Source: Lactococcus sp. S-13 (lineage in GTDB: Bacteria; Bacillota; Bacilli; Lactobacillales; Streptococcaceae). From it: DNA of 64,000 nucleotides. The stretch's first letter is position 1. Every line of letters starts with the position of its first letter. The position numbers and the translations under genes are program-made. This document shows, one piece after another, positions 32,234 through 40,693 of the stretch. The DNA lies in assembly GCF_004210295.1 (NCBI RefSeq), contig NZ_SDAK01000001.1, positions 1,922,001 through 1,986,000 on the forward strand. The letters are read 5' to 3'. The notes under the pieces were generated by a model. It saw only the letters and a program-made list of their open reading frames with translations. It was not told where the DNA came from and made no database searches.

Positions 32234-33268
32234 GTGCTTAAACCAGAAATAATTGCTCAAATGCCCAAAGTTGAACTTCATTGCCATTTAGATGGCTCAT
32301 TAAGCTTAAATTGTATCAAACAGCTGGCCAAAAATGCAAAAATTAACCTGGAGATGACGGATGAAGAAATTTTGGAAAAAGCTCAAGCGCCTGAAAATAC
32401 TAGAAATCTATTAGAGTATTTGGCACGTTTTGATTTTGTTTTACCACTTTTACAGACTTACACTAATTTGGAGCTTGCGGCTTATGATGTGGCACGTCAA
32501 GCAGGGCAGGATAATGTGAAATATATTGAAATTCGTTTCGCACCGAGCCAACATTTATTAGAAGGGTTGAGCCTTGAAGAAGCCGTTGAGGCAGTGGTTG
32601 CTGGCTTGGCACGAGCTGAAAAAGATTTTGATTTAAAAGCAAATGCGCTAGTCTGTGGTCTTAAACAAGAGCCATTGGAAAAATTAAATAAACTAGTTTC
32701 AGTGTTTGACAAAGTCAGAGATGAGCATCTGGTTGGTTTTGATATGGCTGGAGATGAAATGAATTTTCCGCAGATTAAGTTTAGAGATTTGTTAGGAAAA
32801 ATTACCATGCGTGGTGTTCAGGTTACTTTGCACGCTGGAGAATGTCCAGATTGTGAACGAAATATACTTGATTCAATCAAAATGGGAGCGAGTCGCATTG
32901 GTCATGGCATTATGACCAAAAATCTGTCCAAAGCCGAACAAGAAATGATGATTGAAAAACAAATCGTTCTAGAAATGGCTCCGACTAGTAATTTTCAAAC
33001 AAAAGCGGTGACAGAGCTTGCGCAATATCCTTTTAAAGAACTTTATGACAAAGGAATACACGTGACATTAAATACCGATAATCGCTGTGTTTCAGCGACA
33101 ACTCTGCAGAAAGAATATGAGAAAATCTCAGCTTGGTATCCAGAGTTTTCTCTTGCTGATTTTGAAAAAATCAATCATTATGCGATTGATGGGGCCTTCA
33201 TTGGACAAGTAGAAAAAGAAGCGCTACATGAGCGATTCTCAAAGGAATATCAAAAAATCTCTGATTAG
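32234..33268 (+). CDS. add: Adenosine deaminase
   Basis: 344 residues from GTG 32234, which has ribosome site GAAGGAGAG; an in-frame ATG at 32147 would add 29 residues without resemblance to the family. Amidohydrolase motifs: PKVELHCHLDGSLS (zinc His-x-His), THAGE-like VTLHAGECPD, ASRIGHGIMTK and VTLNTDNRCVS (catalytic Asp). Converts adenosine to inosine for purine salvage. The upstream 300 bases contain the DnaA-box cluster. Confidence 0.92.
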   Translation: MLKPEIIAQMPKVELHCHLDGSLSLNCIKQLAKNAKINLEMTDEEILEKAQAPENTRNLLEYLARFDFVLPLLQTYTNLELAAYDVARQAGQDNVKYIEIRFAPSQHLLEGLSLEEAVEAVVAGLARAEKDFDLKANALVCGLKQEPLEKLNKLVSVFDKVRDEHLVGFDMAGDEMNFPQIKFRDLLGKITMRGVQVTLHAGECPDCERNILDSIKMGASRIGHGIMTKNLSKAEQEMMIEKQIVLEMAPTSNFQTKAVTELAQYPFKELYDKGIHVTLNTDNRCVSATTLQKEYEKISAWYPEFSLADFEKINHYAIDGAFIGQVEKEALHERFSKEYQKISD

Positions 33269-33283
33269 CCAGAGATTTTTTAT
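33250..33283. terminator. Bidirectional terminator between add and rnjA
   Basis: AAATCTCTG-ATTAGC-CAGAGATTT, flanked by A and T runs on both sides, so it serves both converging genes. Confidence 0.88.
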
Positions 33284-33287
33284 TTTA

Positions 33288-34973
33288 TTATTTTTTATCC
33301 GGTGTCATAATCATTGGGACAACCAATGGAGAGCGTTCTGTTTGTTTGTAAAGGAATGGTGAGAGGGCTTCACGCATCGCACGAGCGACTGAGGCTTCGT
33401 TGGCATTTTCCTCTAACATGGCTTCACGAATCGCATTGAAGAGGACACGTTGGCCAGAGCGTATTAAATCACCAGACTCACGCATGTAGATGAATCCACG
33501 TGAAAGCATATCAGGACCAGCCAGCACGGTTTTATTTTCAAAATCGACTGTGGCTACGGCTAGAACGATACCATCTTCGGAAAGTTCATGACGGTCATGC
33601 AAGACAGCATTACCGACGTCCCCGATTCCTGAGCCGTCAACGTAAGTATCAGCGGCTGGGAAATGATCAGCATATCTAGCACTGTCGGCGGTCAAAGCAA
33701 GGACATCACCATTTTCTTGAATGAAGCAATTTTCTTTAGGAACACCTGTGTCTTGGGCGAGTCCAGCGTGAATTTTGAGCATTCGATATTCACCGTGAAC
33801 AGGCATAAAGTATTTCGGTTTGATGAGCCGCAACATGAGTTTTTGCTCTTGTTGTCCACCGTGACCAGAGGTGTGGATGTTGTTCATCTTACCATAAATA
33901 ACTTCAACGCCAGCTTCAGCGATTTTGTTAATCAGTTGGTTAACGCCGTGGGTATTTCCAGGAATGGCATTTGATGAGAAGACAACTGTATCACCCATTT
34001 GTAAGGTAATGTGACGGTGCATTCCGTTGGCAATTCTTGAAAGTGCAGCCATTGGTTCACCTTGCGAACCTGTACACATGATCAAAAGTTCGTGTGAAGC
34101 GTATTGATTGACTTCGTTTGGCTCAATAAAGGTTCCTTTAGGAGCTTTAATATAACCGAGTTCCAAACCATTAACAATGGCTTTTTCCATTGAACGACCG
34201 AACACGACGATTTTACGTCCTGTTTTTACGGCTCCATCAACGGCTTGTTGGAGACGGAAAATATTTGAGGCAAATGAGGCGAAAATAATTCGCCCTTCAA
34301 TGCGTTCAAAAATTTTCATGATGCTTGCACCAACGACTTTTTCAGAATGTGAAAAAGTTGGAATTTCAGCATTGGTTGAGTCGGAAAGGAGAAGCAAGAC
34401 GCCTTCTGTTCCGAGTTCAGCCATACGGTGAAGGTCAGCAGGTTCACCCACTGGGGTGAAGTCAAACTTAAAGTCACCAGTAGCGACAATTTTACCTTGA
34501 GGGGTATTTACAACAATTCCTAGAGGCTCTGGAATTGAGTGAGTCGTGCGGAAGAAATCAAGGCTTAAGTGATTAAATTTAATGACTGAATCGGCATGGA
34601 TTTCATAAAGTTTAGCATCACGTAAAAGTCCGTGTTCTTCGAGTTTCCCACGAATGAGCGCAAGTGACAATGGGCCAGCATAGATAGGAATATTGGCTTG
34701 TTTCAAGAGGAATGGAATTCCTCCGATATGGTCTTCGTGTCCGTGAGTGATGAAGAGACCTTTGATACGATCGATGTTTTCAACGATGTAAGTATAATCA
34801 GGGATGACGTAATCTACACCTAATAAATCGTCTTCTGGGAATTTAATTCCGGCGTCAATGATGATAATTTCATCTTTATACTCAACGCCGTAAGTATTTT
34901 TACCGATTTCGCCGAGTCCGCCTATGGCGTAAACTGCGACTTCATCAGCTTTTATTTTAAGTTGCTTTGGCAT
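33288..34973 (-). CDS. rnjA: Ribonuclease J1
   Basis: 561 residues. Metallo-beta-lactamase motif [32 protein letters not shown]; beta-CASP part with [33 protein letters not shown] and [16 protein letters not shown]-terminal domain to the end. 5'-exo/endonuclease for mRNA decay and rRNA maturation. Transcribed with rpoY upstream, an order conserved in Firmicutes. Ribosome site CAGGAGAAAT. Confidence 0.96.
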   Translation of the reverse strand: MPKQLKIKADEVAVYAIGGLGEIGKNTYGVEYKDEIIIIDAGIKFPEDDLLGVDYVIPDYTYIVENIDRIKGLFITHGHEDHIGGIPFLLKQANIPIYAGPLSLALIRGKLEEHGLLRDAKLYEIHADSVIKFNHLSLDFFRTTHSIPEPLGIVVNTPQGKIVATGDFKFDFTPVGEPADLHRMAELGTEGVLLLLSDSTNAEIPTFSHSEKVVGASIMKIFERIEGRIIFASFASNIFRLQQAVDGAVKTGRKIVVFGRSMEKAIVNGLELGYIKAPKGTFIEPNEVNQYASHELLIMCTGSQGEPMAALSRIANGMHRHITLQMGDTVVFSSNAIPGNTHGVNQLINKIAEAGVEVIYGKMNNIHTSGHGGQQEQKLMLRLIKPKYFMPVHGEYRMLKIHAGLAQDTGVPKENCFIQENGDVLALTADSARYADHFPAADTYVDGSGIGDVGNAVLHDRHELSEDGIVLAVATVDFENKTVLAGPDMLSRGFIYMRESGDLIRSGQRVLFNAIREAMLEENANEASVARAMREALSPFLYKQTERSPLVVPMIMTPDKK

Positions 34974-35023
34974 ATTTCTCCTGTTCTTTGGAATTTTTAT
35001 AATACGTTTAGGTACGACAAAAT

Positions 35024-35063
35024 CACTTTAGATTATTGTCAGCTTTGACAAGAACCTAAAGTG
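35024..35063 (-). other. Long hairpin between rpoY and rnjA
   Basis: CACTTTAG and TTGTCA arms pair with TGACAA and CTAAAGTG across a four-base loop, with a small internal bulge. On the minus strand the following bases are ATTTTG, a poor T-run, so it may attenuate or act as a processing site that sets the rnjA level. Confidence 0.55.
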
Positions 35064-35085
35064 GCTTTTATGAGTTAATTGGGGA

Positions 35086-35316
35086 TTAGAAACTTGTGAT
35101 TTCAAATACGCCAGTTTCTTTTTCATATTCAACAGATTCATCTGAAAGTGAATCAATAAATTCAACATGGTATTCTGTGTTTTCAGCGAGTAATGTCCGT
35201 GCGGCAATAATCCCTGCTTCTTTTGTTTCTACATCAAGGTCGAGATAGAGTGTTTCAGTCGTTTCACGACGTGGTGAGCGGCTTTTATCTTTTTGGTAAA
35301 AAACTTTAAAAATCAT
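35086..35316 (-). CDS. rpoY: DNA-directed RNA polymerase epsilon subunit
   Basis: 76 residues: MIFKVFYQKDKSRSPRRETT, then LYLDLDVETKEAGIIAARTL, the standard epsilon (RpoY) sequence. A small auxiliary RNA polymerase subunit of Firmicutes. No ribosome site lies directly before the ATG; a GAAAGGAA is 26 bases upstream, separated by a hairpin (see next feature). Confidence 0.93.
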   Translation of the reverse strand: MIFKVFYQKDKSRSPRRETTETLYLDLDVETKEAGIIAARTLLAENTEYHVEFIDSLSDESVEYEKETGVFEITSF

Positions 35317-35327
35317 TTTTGTATGTA

Positions 35328-35341
35328 CGAGCTTTGGCTCG
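35328..35341 (-). promoter_or_regulatory. Hairpin between ribosome site and start of rpoY
   Basis: CGAGC-CAAA-GCTCG abuts GAAAGGAA (35349-35342) upstream and leaves 11 bases to the ATG. Folding would bring the ribosome site to normal distance. Confidence 0.45.
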
Positions 35342-35540
35342 TTCCTTTCTTAGTGGTTCGTGTTTGCTGTTCTTTGCAATTACTATCATTTTAGCATAAA
35401 TGATTGAAAATGGAAAGTTGGGCTATTATTTTTACTTTTGGAACGCTTACATAATTTGCAGGGGTGGAACTTGCCGTCCAAGCGTGGTAAAATATAAGGA
35501 AGTAGCTAAGAAATGTTAGAGAAAATTAAATAGGTAAAAA

Positions 35541-36266
35541 ATGAAAATATTAGCATTTGATAGTTCGTCAAAAGCTTTATCGGTAGCCTTGGTTGCGGAT
35601 GGGGTCTTGCTTGGTGAGCTGACTTTAAACTTGAAAAAAAACCACAGTATTACTTTGATGACAACGATTGATTTCTTATTGGCGCAGGCTGGACTTGAAC
35701 CGAGCGCCTTGGATCGGATTGCTGTGGCACAAGGGCCCGGTTCTTATACAGGCTTGCGGCTTGCAGCAACGGTTGGTAAAACTTTGGCGTTTAGTTTGAA
35801 TAAGGAACTTGTTGGCCTGTCGAGCTTGCTTGCGATTGCTTGTCGAGTACAGGATAAGGAGGCTTTTGTTGTGCCTGTCTTGGATGCCCGTCGGGGAAAT
35901 GCTTATGCGGCAGTCTATCAAGGTGGTCAGCAAATTATTGCGGATCAGCACTGTAATTTTAGTGAATTCTTGGTGGATTTATCTGAGAAAGTGACAACTT
36001 TTGATCAAGTGATTTTCACAGGGGAGACGGAAAATTTTGTGGCAGAAATTGAGGCCGCTGGATTTTCTAGTCGCCAAATTGTCACGGACAGTTTGACTAA
36101 ATTACCGTCAGCTTATGAACTTGCAAAGTTGGCTCAGGATTTGGTCGCAGAAAATGTGCACGCTTTTGTGCCAAAATACCTCAAAAAAGTAGAGGCTGAA
36201 GAAAAGTGGTTAGAAACTCATGAAAAAGCTGAAAACACTGCTGACGACTACGTTCAAAGGGTTTAG
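35541..36266 (+). CDS. tsaB: tRNA threonylcarbamoyladenosine synthesis protein TsaB
   Basis: 241 residues; MKILAFDSSSKALSVALVAD and VAQGPGSYTGLRLAATVGKT are family marks of this ASKHA-fold partner of TsaD. It dimerises with TsaD in t6A37 tRNA modification. The end overlaps the next gene by 47 bases. Cluster tsaB-rimI-rimI2-tsaD. Confidence 0.94.
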   Translation: MKILAFDSSSKALSVALVADGVLLGELTLNLKKNHSITLMTTIDFLLAQAGLEPSALDRIAVAQGPGSYTGLRLAATVGKTLAFSLNKELVGLSSLLAIACRVQDKEAFVVPVLDARRGNAYAAVYQGGQQIIADQHCNFSEFLVDLSEKVTTFDQVIFTGETENFVAEIEAAGFSSRQIVTDSLTKLPSAYELAKLAQDLVAENVHAFVPKYLKKVEAEEKWLETHEKAENTADDYVQRV

Positions 36267-36795
36267 TAGTCAAAAATTTAACCCACGTCGTTATTTAGAA
36301 ATGGCTGACGTGGAATTGGAACATGACAGAGACGGTGTGCATTATCGGTTGGCGGAACGTGCGGATATTGTGGCGCTTTTAGCAATTGAGCGTGATGTTT
36401 ATGATGGTGATATTCCGTGGACTTTTTCGCATTTTGAACATGAAATTGTCAAAAATAATGATGCTTTTTTCATTGTGGCGGAAATTTCGGAGCGTGTGGT
36501 TGGTTTTATTGGCACGCGAATCAATCATCATGGTCAGGACGCTCACATCACGAATCTAGCTGTTTTTAAGGCCTTTCAAGGGCAACGAATTGCTTCGACT
36601 TTGATTGAGCAGTTGGTTGTACTGATGGGAGCGCTGGGCAAACATGAGATGACACTTGAGGTTCGACGGGATAACACGAAAGCTCAAGGACTCTACCGTC
36701 GTCAAGGTTTTGCGACAGATAAGCTGTTGCCGCATTACTATGAAGACGGTGGCGATGCGATTTGGATGGTCAAAAATTTGCAAAATGAGAATTAA
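36220..36795 (+). CDS. rimI: GNAT acetyltransferase, RimI type
   Basis: 191 residues from ATG 36220 (ATG 36301 also possible, giving 164). GNAT fold: YRLAERADIVALLAIERDVY, ITNLAVFKAFQGQRIASTLI (acetyl-CoA loop, Q-G-Q-R-I-A variant), LEVRRDNTKAQGLYRRQGF. Presumed N-alpha-acetyltransferase of ribosomal protein S18. The long overlap with tsaB makes the exact start uncertain. Confidence 0.82.
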   Translation: MKKLKTLLTTTFKGFSSQKFNPRRYLEMADVELEHDRDGVHYRLAERADIVALLAIERDVYDGDIPWTFSHFEHEIVKNNDAFFIVAEISERVVGFIGTRINHHGQDAHITNLAVFKAFQGQRIASTLIEQLVVLMGALGKHEMTLEVRRDNTKAQGLYRRQGFATDKLLPHYYEDGGDAIWMVKNLQNEN

Positions 36796-37270
36796 ACGCA
36801 TACCAAAATCAGAGAAAATGCTGACGAAAGTGGAAAATTCACTGACGGAGCCAGAGAAAATGCTGACGGATTTGTCCAAGCAGATTTTTGAGCTGCTGAC
36901 GGTGGTTTACGGGCAGTCGCCTTGGTCAGAAGCTTATATTTTGGCGGATTTACGTCAGCAACATTCGGATTATTTTGTGCTTGAAGAGGGAGATAAATTG
37001 CTGGGATTTTTGGCAATTTCTACGCTGATGGATGAGCTGGAAGTTACGAATTTGGCGGTTCATCCCGATGTTCAAGGGCAAGGTTTTGCGACGAATTTAC
37101 TGACGGAATTAGAAAATTTCACTGGGAGCTTATTTTTAGAAGTCCGTGCGTCTAATTTGCCTGCCCAAAAATGTTATGAAAAATTTGGCTTTGTGATTTA
37201 TCACCGGCGCAAAAATTATTATGAAAAGCCGGTTGAGGATGCATTGTTAATGAGAAAAGAGCAATTTTAA
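36785..37270 (+). CDS. Second RimI-like GNAT acetyltransferase
   Basis: 161 residues from ATG 36785, overlapping rimI by 11 bases; a longer in-frame start at 36656 lies inside rimI and is rejected. GNAT text: [20 protein letters not shown] (acetyl-CoA loop) and [18 protein letters not shown]. The N-terminal 30 residues ([20 protein letters not shown]) are made of two or three translated copies of the dispersed repeat, an insertion not expected in the family. Two RimI-like genes in tandem before tsaD also occur in other lactococci and streptococci as far as I recall. Confidence 0.82.
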   Translation: MRIKRIPKSEKMLTKVENSLTEPEKMLTDLSKQIFELLTVVYGQSPWSEAYILADLRQQHSDYFVLEEGDKLLGFLAISTLMDELEVTNLAVHPDVQGQGFATNLLTELENFTGSLFLEVRASNLPAQKCYEKFGFVIYHRRKNYYEKPVEDALLMRKEQF

Positions 37271-37271
37271 A

Positions 37272-38297
37272 ATGAAAGATAATTATATATTAGCCTTTGA
37301 AACTTCATGTGATGAGACTTCAGTGGCGATTTTGAAAAATGGTCAAGAGCTTTTGTGCAATATTATTGCAAGTCAAATCAATAGCCACAAGCGTTTTGGT
37401 GGAGTGGTTCCTGAGATTGCTAGTCGGCATCATGTGGAACAAATCACCGTTTGTATCGAAGCTGCTTTGGAAGAAGCAGAACTTTCGGCAAGCGATTTGA
37501 CAGCCGTTGCCGTGACGCAAGGTCCGGGGCTTAATGGGGCTTTGCTGGTGGGAATTATGGCGGCAAAAACTTTCGCTTGGGCCAATCATTTGCCACTAAT
37601 TCCTGTTAATCACATGGCTGGACACTTGATGGCTGCGGGCTTGGTGGATACGATTGAATACCCTGCTATGGCGCTTTTGGTTTCGGGTGGTCATAGTGAG
37701 CTGGTTTATGTTGAAAAAGAAGGCAGCTACAAAAAAGTTGGTGAAACCCGTGATGATGCGGCTGGAGAAGCTTACGATAAGGTCGGACGGGTCATGGGAT
37801 TGACTTATCCCAGTGGAAAAATGATCGATGATTTGGCGCACGAGGGTCAAGATACTTACCATTTTCCGCGGGCAATGATGGCAACACATGAGGTTGAATT
37901 TAGCTTTTCTGGCTTGAAATCGGCCTTCATCAATCTTGTCTACAATGAAAATCAAAAAGGAAATGATGTTGTCGCCAATGATTTAGAAAACTTAGCTGCA
38001 TCATTTCAGGCGGCAGTTATTGATGTTCTGGTTGCCAAAACGAAACTGGCCATGGAAAAATATCCTGTCAAAACGCTGATTATTGGCGGGGGCGTTTCGG
38101 CTAATCGGGGCTTGCGCGAACGCTTGAACACAGAGATTACAGAGCAAAAATTGATTGTTCCTCCTTTGCGTCTTTGCGGTGATAATGCTGGAATGATTGC
38201 AGCAGCAGCTTATGTTGAATGGAAAAAAGGATTAGAAAATTGTTCGGCGGGATTGGACTTGAATGCTCAACCGAGCTTAGTTTTTGAGGAGTTATAA
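37272..38297 (+). CDS. tsaD: tRNA N6-threonylcarbamoyltransferase TsaD
   Basis: 341 residues. [20 protein letters not shown], the metal-binding [50 protein letters not shown] and [14 protein letters not shown]. Catalytic subunit for t6A37 formation with TsaB and TsaE. It starts one base after the preceding stop. Confidence 0.96.
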   Translation: MKDNYILAFETSCDETSVAILKNGQELLCNIIASQINSHKRFGGVVPEIASRHHVEQITVCIEAALEEAELSASDLTAVAVTQGPGLNGALLVGIMAAKTFAWANHLPLIPVNHMAGHLMAAGLVDTIEYPAMALLVSGGHSELVYVEKEGSYKKVGETRDDAAGEAYDKVGRVMGLTYPSGKMIDDLAHEGQDTYHFPRAMMATHEVEFSFSGLKSAFINLVYNENQKGNDVVANDLENLAASFQAAVIDVLVAKTKLAMEKYPVKTLIIGGGVSANRGLRERLNTEITEQKLIVPPLRLCGDNAGMIAAAAYVEWKKGLENCSAGLDLNAQPSLVFEEL

Positions 38298-38298
38298 A

Positions 38299-38502
38299 AT
38301 GATGAAATTGACTGGAAAGTTGTCAAACGGCATTACTTTCACCGAGGAATTTGACGGCATTAACGATTTTTTGGCGCTTCAACAAAGTGACTACGACGTC
38401 ATTGCTGATGAAATACTGGTTGAAAGCTTGATAATCAATGATGAAAAAGTTGACTTTACTGGAAATGTTGGTCAACTGTACGATAAATTGATAAAACAAT
38501 AA
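38299..38502 (+). CDS. Small conserved protein of 67 residues, possibly DUF4649
   Basis: ATG 38299 (or 38302) with ribosome site GAGGAG in the tsaD tail. Product MMKLTGKLSNGITFTEEFDG... then DEILVESLIINDEKVDFTG. Size and pattern fit the small DUF4649 proteins of streptococci/lactococci, not confirmed. Function unknown. Confidence 0.6.
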   Translation: MMKLTGKLSNGITFTEEFDGINDFLALQQSDYDVIADEILVESLIINDEKVDFTGNVGQLYDKLIKQ

Positions 38503-38504
38503 AA

Positions 38505-38538
38505 AAATTTACTGGCAAATGCGTCAGTAAATTTTTTT
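38505..38538. terminator. Bidirectional terminator built from the dispersed repeat
   Basis: AAATTTACTG...CAGTAAATTT with T7 and A7 flanks. The arms are copies of the TTACTGACG repeat in opposite orientation. Confidence 0.85.
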
Positions 38539-38541
38539 GAT

Positions 38542-38832
38542 TTAAAGTTCGTTAATCATTAAAATTTTTGCTTGAGGAAAATCTTTTTGTAGTTCGGAAT
38601 GATGAAATTTAAGCGCAGGATAACAAAAGATGTAATCTATTGCTTCCGATTTTTTAGTCAAGAGTTCTGAAAGATAAACTTTCTCGAGTTTGACATCAGC
38701 TCCAACAAGCTTTTGAGCTTTTTTCAGCCAAGGTTTCTCGATCTCACTATAGCCAAACATTTGTCCAATCGGCGCTCCAGCAGGAGTTTCTAAGGATTTG
38801 TCATTACCATAAAGTACATATGCGATTGTCAT
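38542..38832 (-). CDS. Hypothetical protein, 96 residues
   Basis: Begins MTIAYVLYGNDKSLETPAGA and ends DYIFCYPALKFHHSELQKDF plus a short tail. Not recognised. The alternating hydrophobic pattern suggests a small alpha/beta fold. Ribosome site GAAGGAGGCGG upstream supports translation. No operon partner. Confidence 0.55.
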   Translation of the reverse strand: MTIAYVLYGNDKSLETPAGAPIGQMFGYSEIEKPWLKKAQKLVGADVKLEKVYLSELLTKKSEAIDYIFCYPALKFHHSELQKDFPQAKILMINEL

Positions 38833-38948
38833 ATAACCGCCTCCTTCTCATGCCTTCATTATAAACTTAAGAAAATAAATTTGCAAGAAAAAGTAAGCGT
38901 TTTTACGTTTTTTACCTAGAGAATTTACTGACGTAAATGTGAAAATCC

Positions 38949-39737
38949 CTAAACAACTGACCGCTCATGTAGCGAGCGTCCGTCAGCATCCGTCAGCACA
39001 AGCCAGCTATTTGTTCCCGCAAAATACAGAAAATGCCCAACTTCATTGACGGATTTCAAGATAATATCAGAGGTGGTCACAAAGGTCTTGGCGTCCCAAT
39101 TTTCCAGTTGTTCTTCGCGTAAACTTTGCGTGAAACGATAGGCTAAACCAGGTGTTCCGTCAGCTTTCATACCACCATTTTCCAGCATTTTTGCCCCAGC
39201 TTTGATGACCAATTGGTTTGATTTCTGCCAAATGACTGTCGCTTTACTACCTTGATAGTCAACGAAAAATTCCACATCGGCCAATGCCTTTTTCCAGCGA
39301 TGTTGCGCCTTAGGCAAGACAATTTTCTTCTTTTCAAATTTAATTCCAAAAGCAGACAAGACAGGCAGAAATTCCTCAACTGCTCGCGAGCAAACTCCAA
39401 CTATATTTTTGGGAATTTTCACTGAATCTGTCGTTTCACGCAGTGTGATGCCATTTTCCTGCGCCAAATTTGTCAAAAATTGGCACAAATAAAGGACTTC
39501 TAAATCATATGCCGCACTATTGATAATCAAAATTCGATCAAATTCCAGCTGAGGAATGCTCGCCAAATCAGCTCCAATCATTTTAACCTGGCCTTTTTTG
39601 AGCAATAAGAAAAGCTCGTCTTTTTGCAAGGTAAAACGCGGATGATTTTGCTCCAAAAGTTGTAGAACGGCACCAGAAGCAAGAGCAATTTCTAAATTTT
39701 TATCTATCAAAGTCACTGTAAATTTTGTTTTTTTCAT
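38949..39737 (-). CDS. Protein with a C-terminal DUF4357-like domain
   Basis: 262 residues. The last about 70 residues (KTFVTTSDIILKSVNEVGHF, then NSWLVLTDADGRSL) follow the DUF4357 pattern, a small domain often found at the C-terminus of nuclease-related proteins. The first about 180 residues are not recognised and show no nuclease motif. Several repeat copies read in frame here (for example VLTDADG near the end). Function open. Confidence 0.5.
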   Translation of the reverse strand: MKKTKFTVTLIDKNLEIALASGAVLQLLEQNHPRFTLQKDELFLLLKKGQVKMIGADLASIPQLEFDRILIINSAAYDLEVLYLCQFLTNLAQENGITLRETTDSVKIPKNIVGVCSRAVEEFLPVLSAFGIKFEKKKIVLPKAQHRWKKALADVEFFVDYQGSKATVIWQKSNQLVIKAGAKMLENGGMKADGTPGLAYRFTQSLREEQLENWDAKTFVTTSDIILKSVNEVGHFLYFAGTNSWLVLTDADGRSLHERSVV

Positions 39738-39902
39738 ACTTTAATTATAACCTCTGAAAGCGAAAACAACAATACTTTAGGTTCAGCCCATGGAATTTTG
39801 TAAACTTTCCAAGAACTTAAGTTTAATTTGAGTAGGCGCTAAGATTTCTGCAAGAAAAGCTTGTTATACTTTGTACATCGTAAAAGAAAAGAGGATGTAT
39901 TC

Positions 39903-40013
39903 ATGAAAACAACATTTAAAATTAAAAATATCAACTATCAATTCCTTAAATCAGCCGCAGAATGCCGTCATCCCTACTCCGAATTCACTTACTCAAAGCC
40001 CGCAGAAAAATAA
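39903..40013 (+). CDS. Possible 36-residue small protein
   Basis: ATG 39903 preceded by AAAGAGGATG and, further upstream, an extended -10 TGTTATACT near 39862. Product MKTTFKIKNINYQFLKSAAE..., ending YSKPAEK, one Cys. Promoter-like and ribosome-site context argue for expression; no family known to me. Confidence 0.45.
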   Translation: MKTTFKIKNINYQFLKSAAECRHPYSEFTYSKPAEK

Positions 40014-40087
40014 GCCAAAAGGATTCGTCAGATGAGAAAACTATGATAAAATGAAATTACAATATCCAAATAAAAAGGAGGAAAGCC

Positions 40088-40570
40088 ATGCCTATTGAAA
40101 TTTCTGCTCACGGTACTAAAGTAGCAACAATCAACCCAGTTCCCAAAGGAGCAGCTCCAGATTTTACTTTGTCGGATTTGAAGGGCAATAAAATCACACT
40201 ATCAAAACTCACAAAACCAGTCTTAATTAGTGTTTTTCCTGATATCCATACCTCCGTTTGTTCCTTACAAACGAAACATTTTAATCAAGAAGCTGCTCAA
40301 CATTCAGAAATTGATTTTTTGAGCATCTCTAATAACAGCGCTGATGAGCAACGCGACTGGTGTGCTGCCGAAGGTGTCGAGATGACCATTCTCAGTGATG
40401 ATGGGACTTTTGGACAAGCTTATGGTTTAGTTTTAGACGGAGGCCCCCTTGCTCAACGCTTGGCACGCTCAGTTTTTGTCGTCAAAAATGGTGAAATTGT
40501 TTACGAAGAGATTTTAACGGAGCTGACTCAAGAACCAAACTACGCTGCTGCGCTAGCAGCAACCCGTTAA
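40088..40570 (+). CDS. tpx: Thiol peroxidase
   Basis: 160 residues. Atypical 2-Cys peroxiredoxin: PDFTLSDLKGNKITL, then VFPDIHTSVCSLQTKHFNQE with the peroxidatic Cys, the second Cys in RDWCAAEGVEMTIL, and RLARSVFVV. Reduces organic and hydrogen peroxide with thioredoxin. Strong ribosome site AAGGAGGAAAG. Confidence 0.95.
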   Translation: MPIEISAHGTKVATINPVPKGAAPDFTLSDLKGNKITLSKLTKPVLISVFPDIHTSVCSLQTKHFNQEAAQHSEIDFLSISNNSADEQRDWCAAEGVEMTILSDDGTFGQAYGLVLDGGPLAQRLARSVFVVKNGEIVYEEILTELTQEPNYAAALAATR

Positions 40571-40583
40571 AAATGAAACATCG

Positions 40584-40604
40584 ACCGTCCATGACGGTTT
40601 TTTT
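40584..40604 (+). terminator. tpx terminator
   Basis: ACCGTC-CAT-GACGGT then T7. Confidence 0.85.
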
Positions 40605-40654
40605 GAGTACTGACCAATGTAAACCTTCTTAGTACTCGAAATTTTCTATTCAAT

Positions 40655-40672
40655 TTGATATAATTATATCAA
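40655..40672. promoter_or_regulatory. 18-bp palindrome over the pepN -10 element
   Basis: TTGATATAATTATATCAA, perfectly self-complementary, containing TATAAT at 40659-40664. Candidate operator in the pepN promoter. Confidence 0.5.
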
Positions 40673-40693
40673 TACTGAAAATTAGGAGAAATT

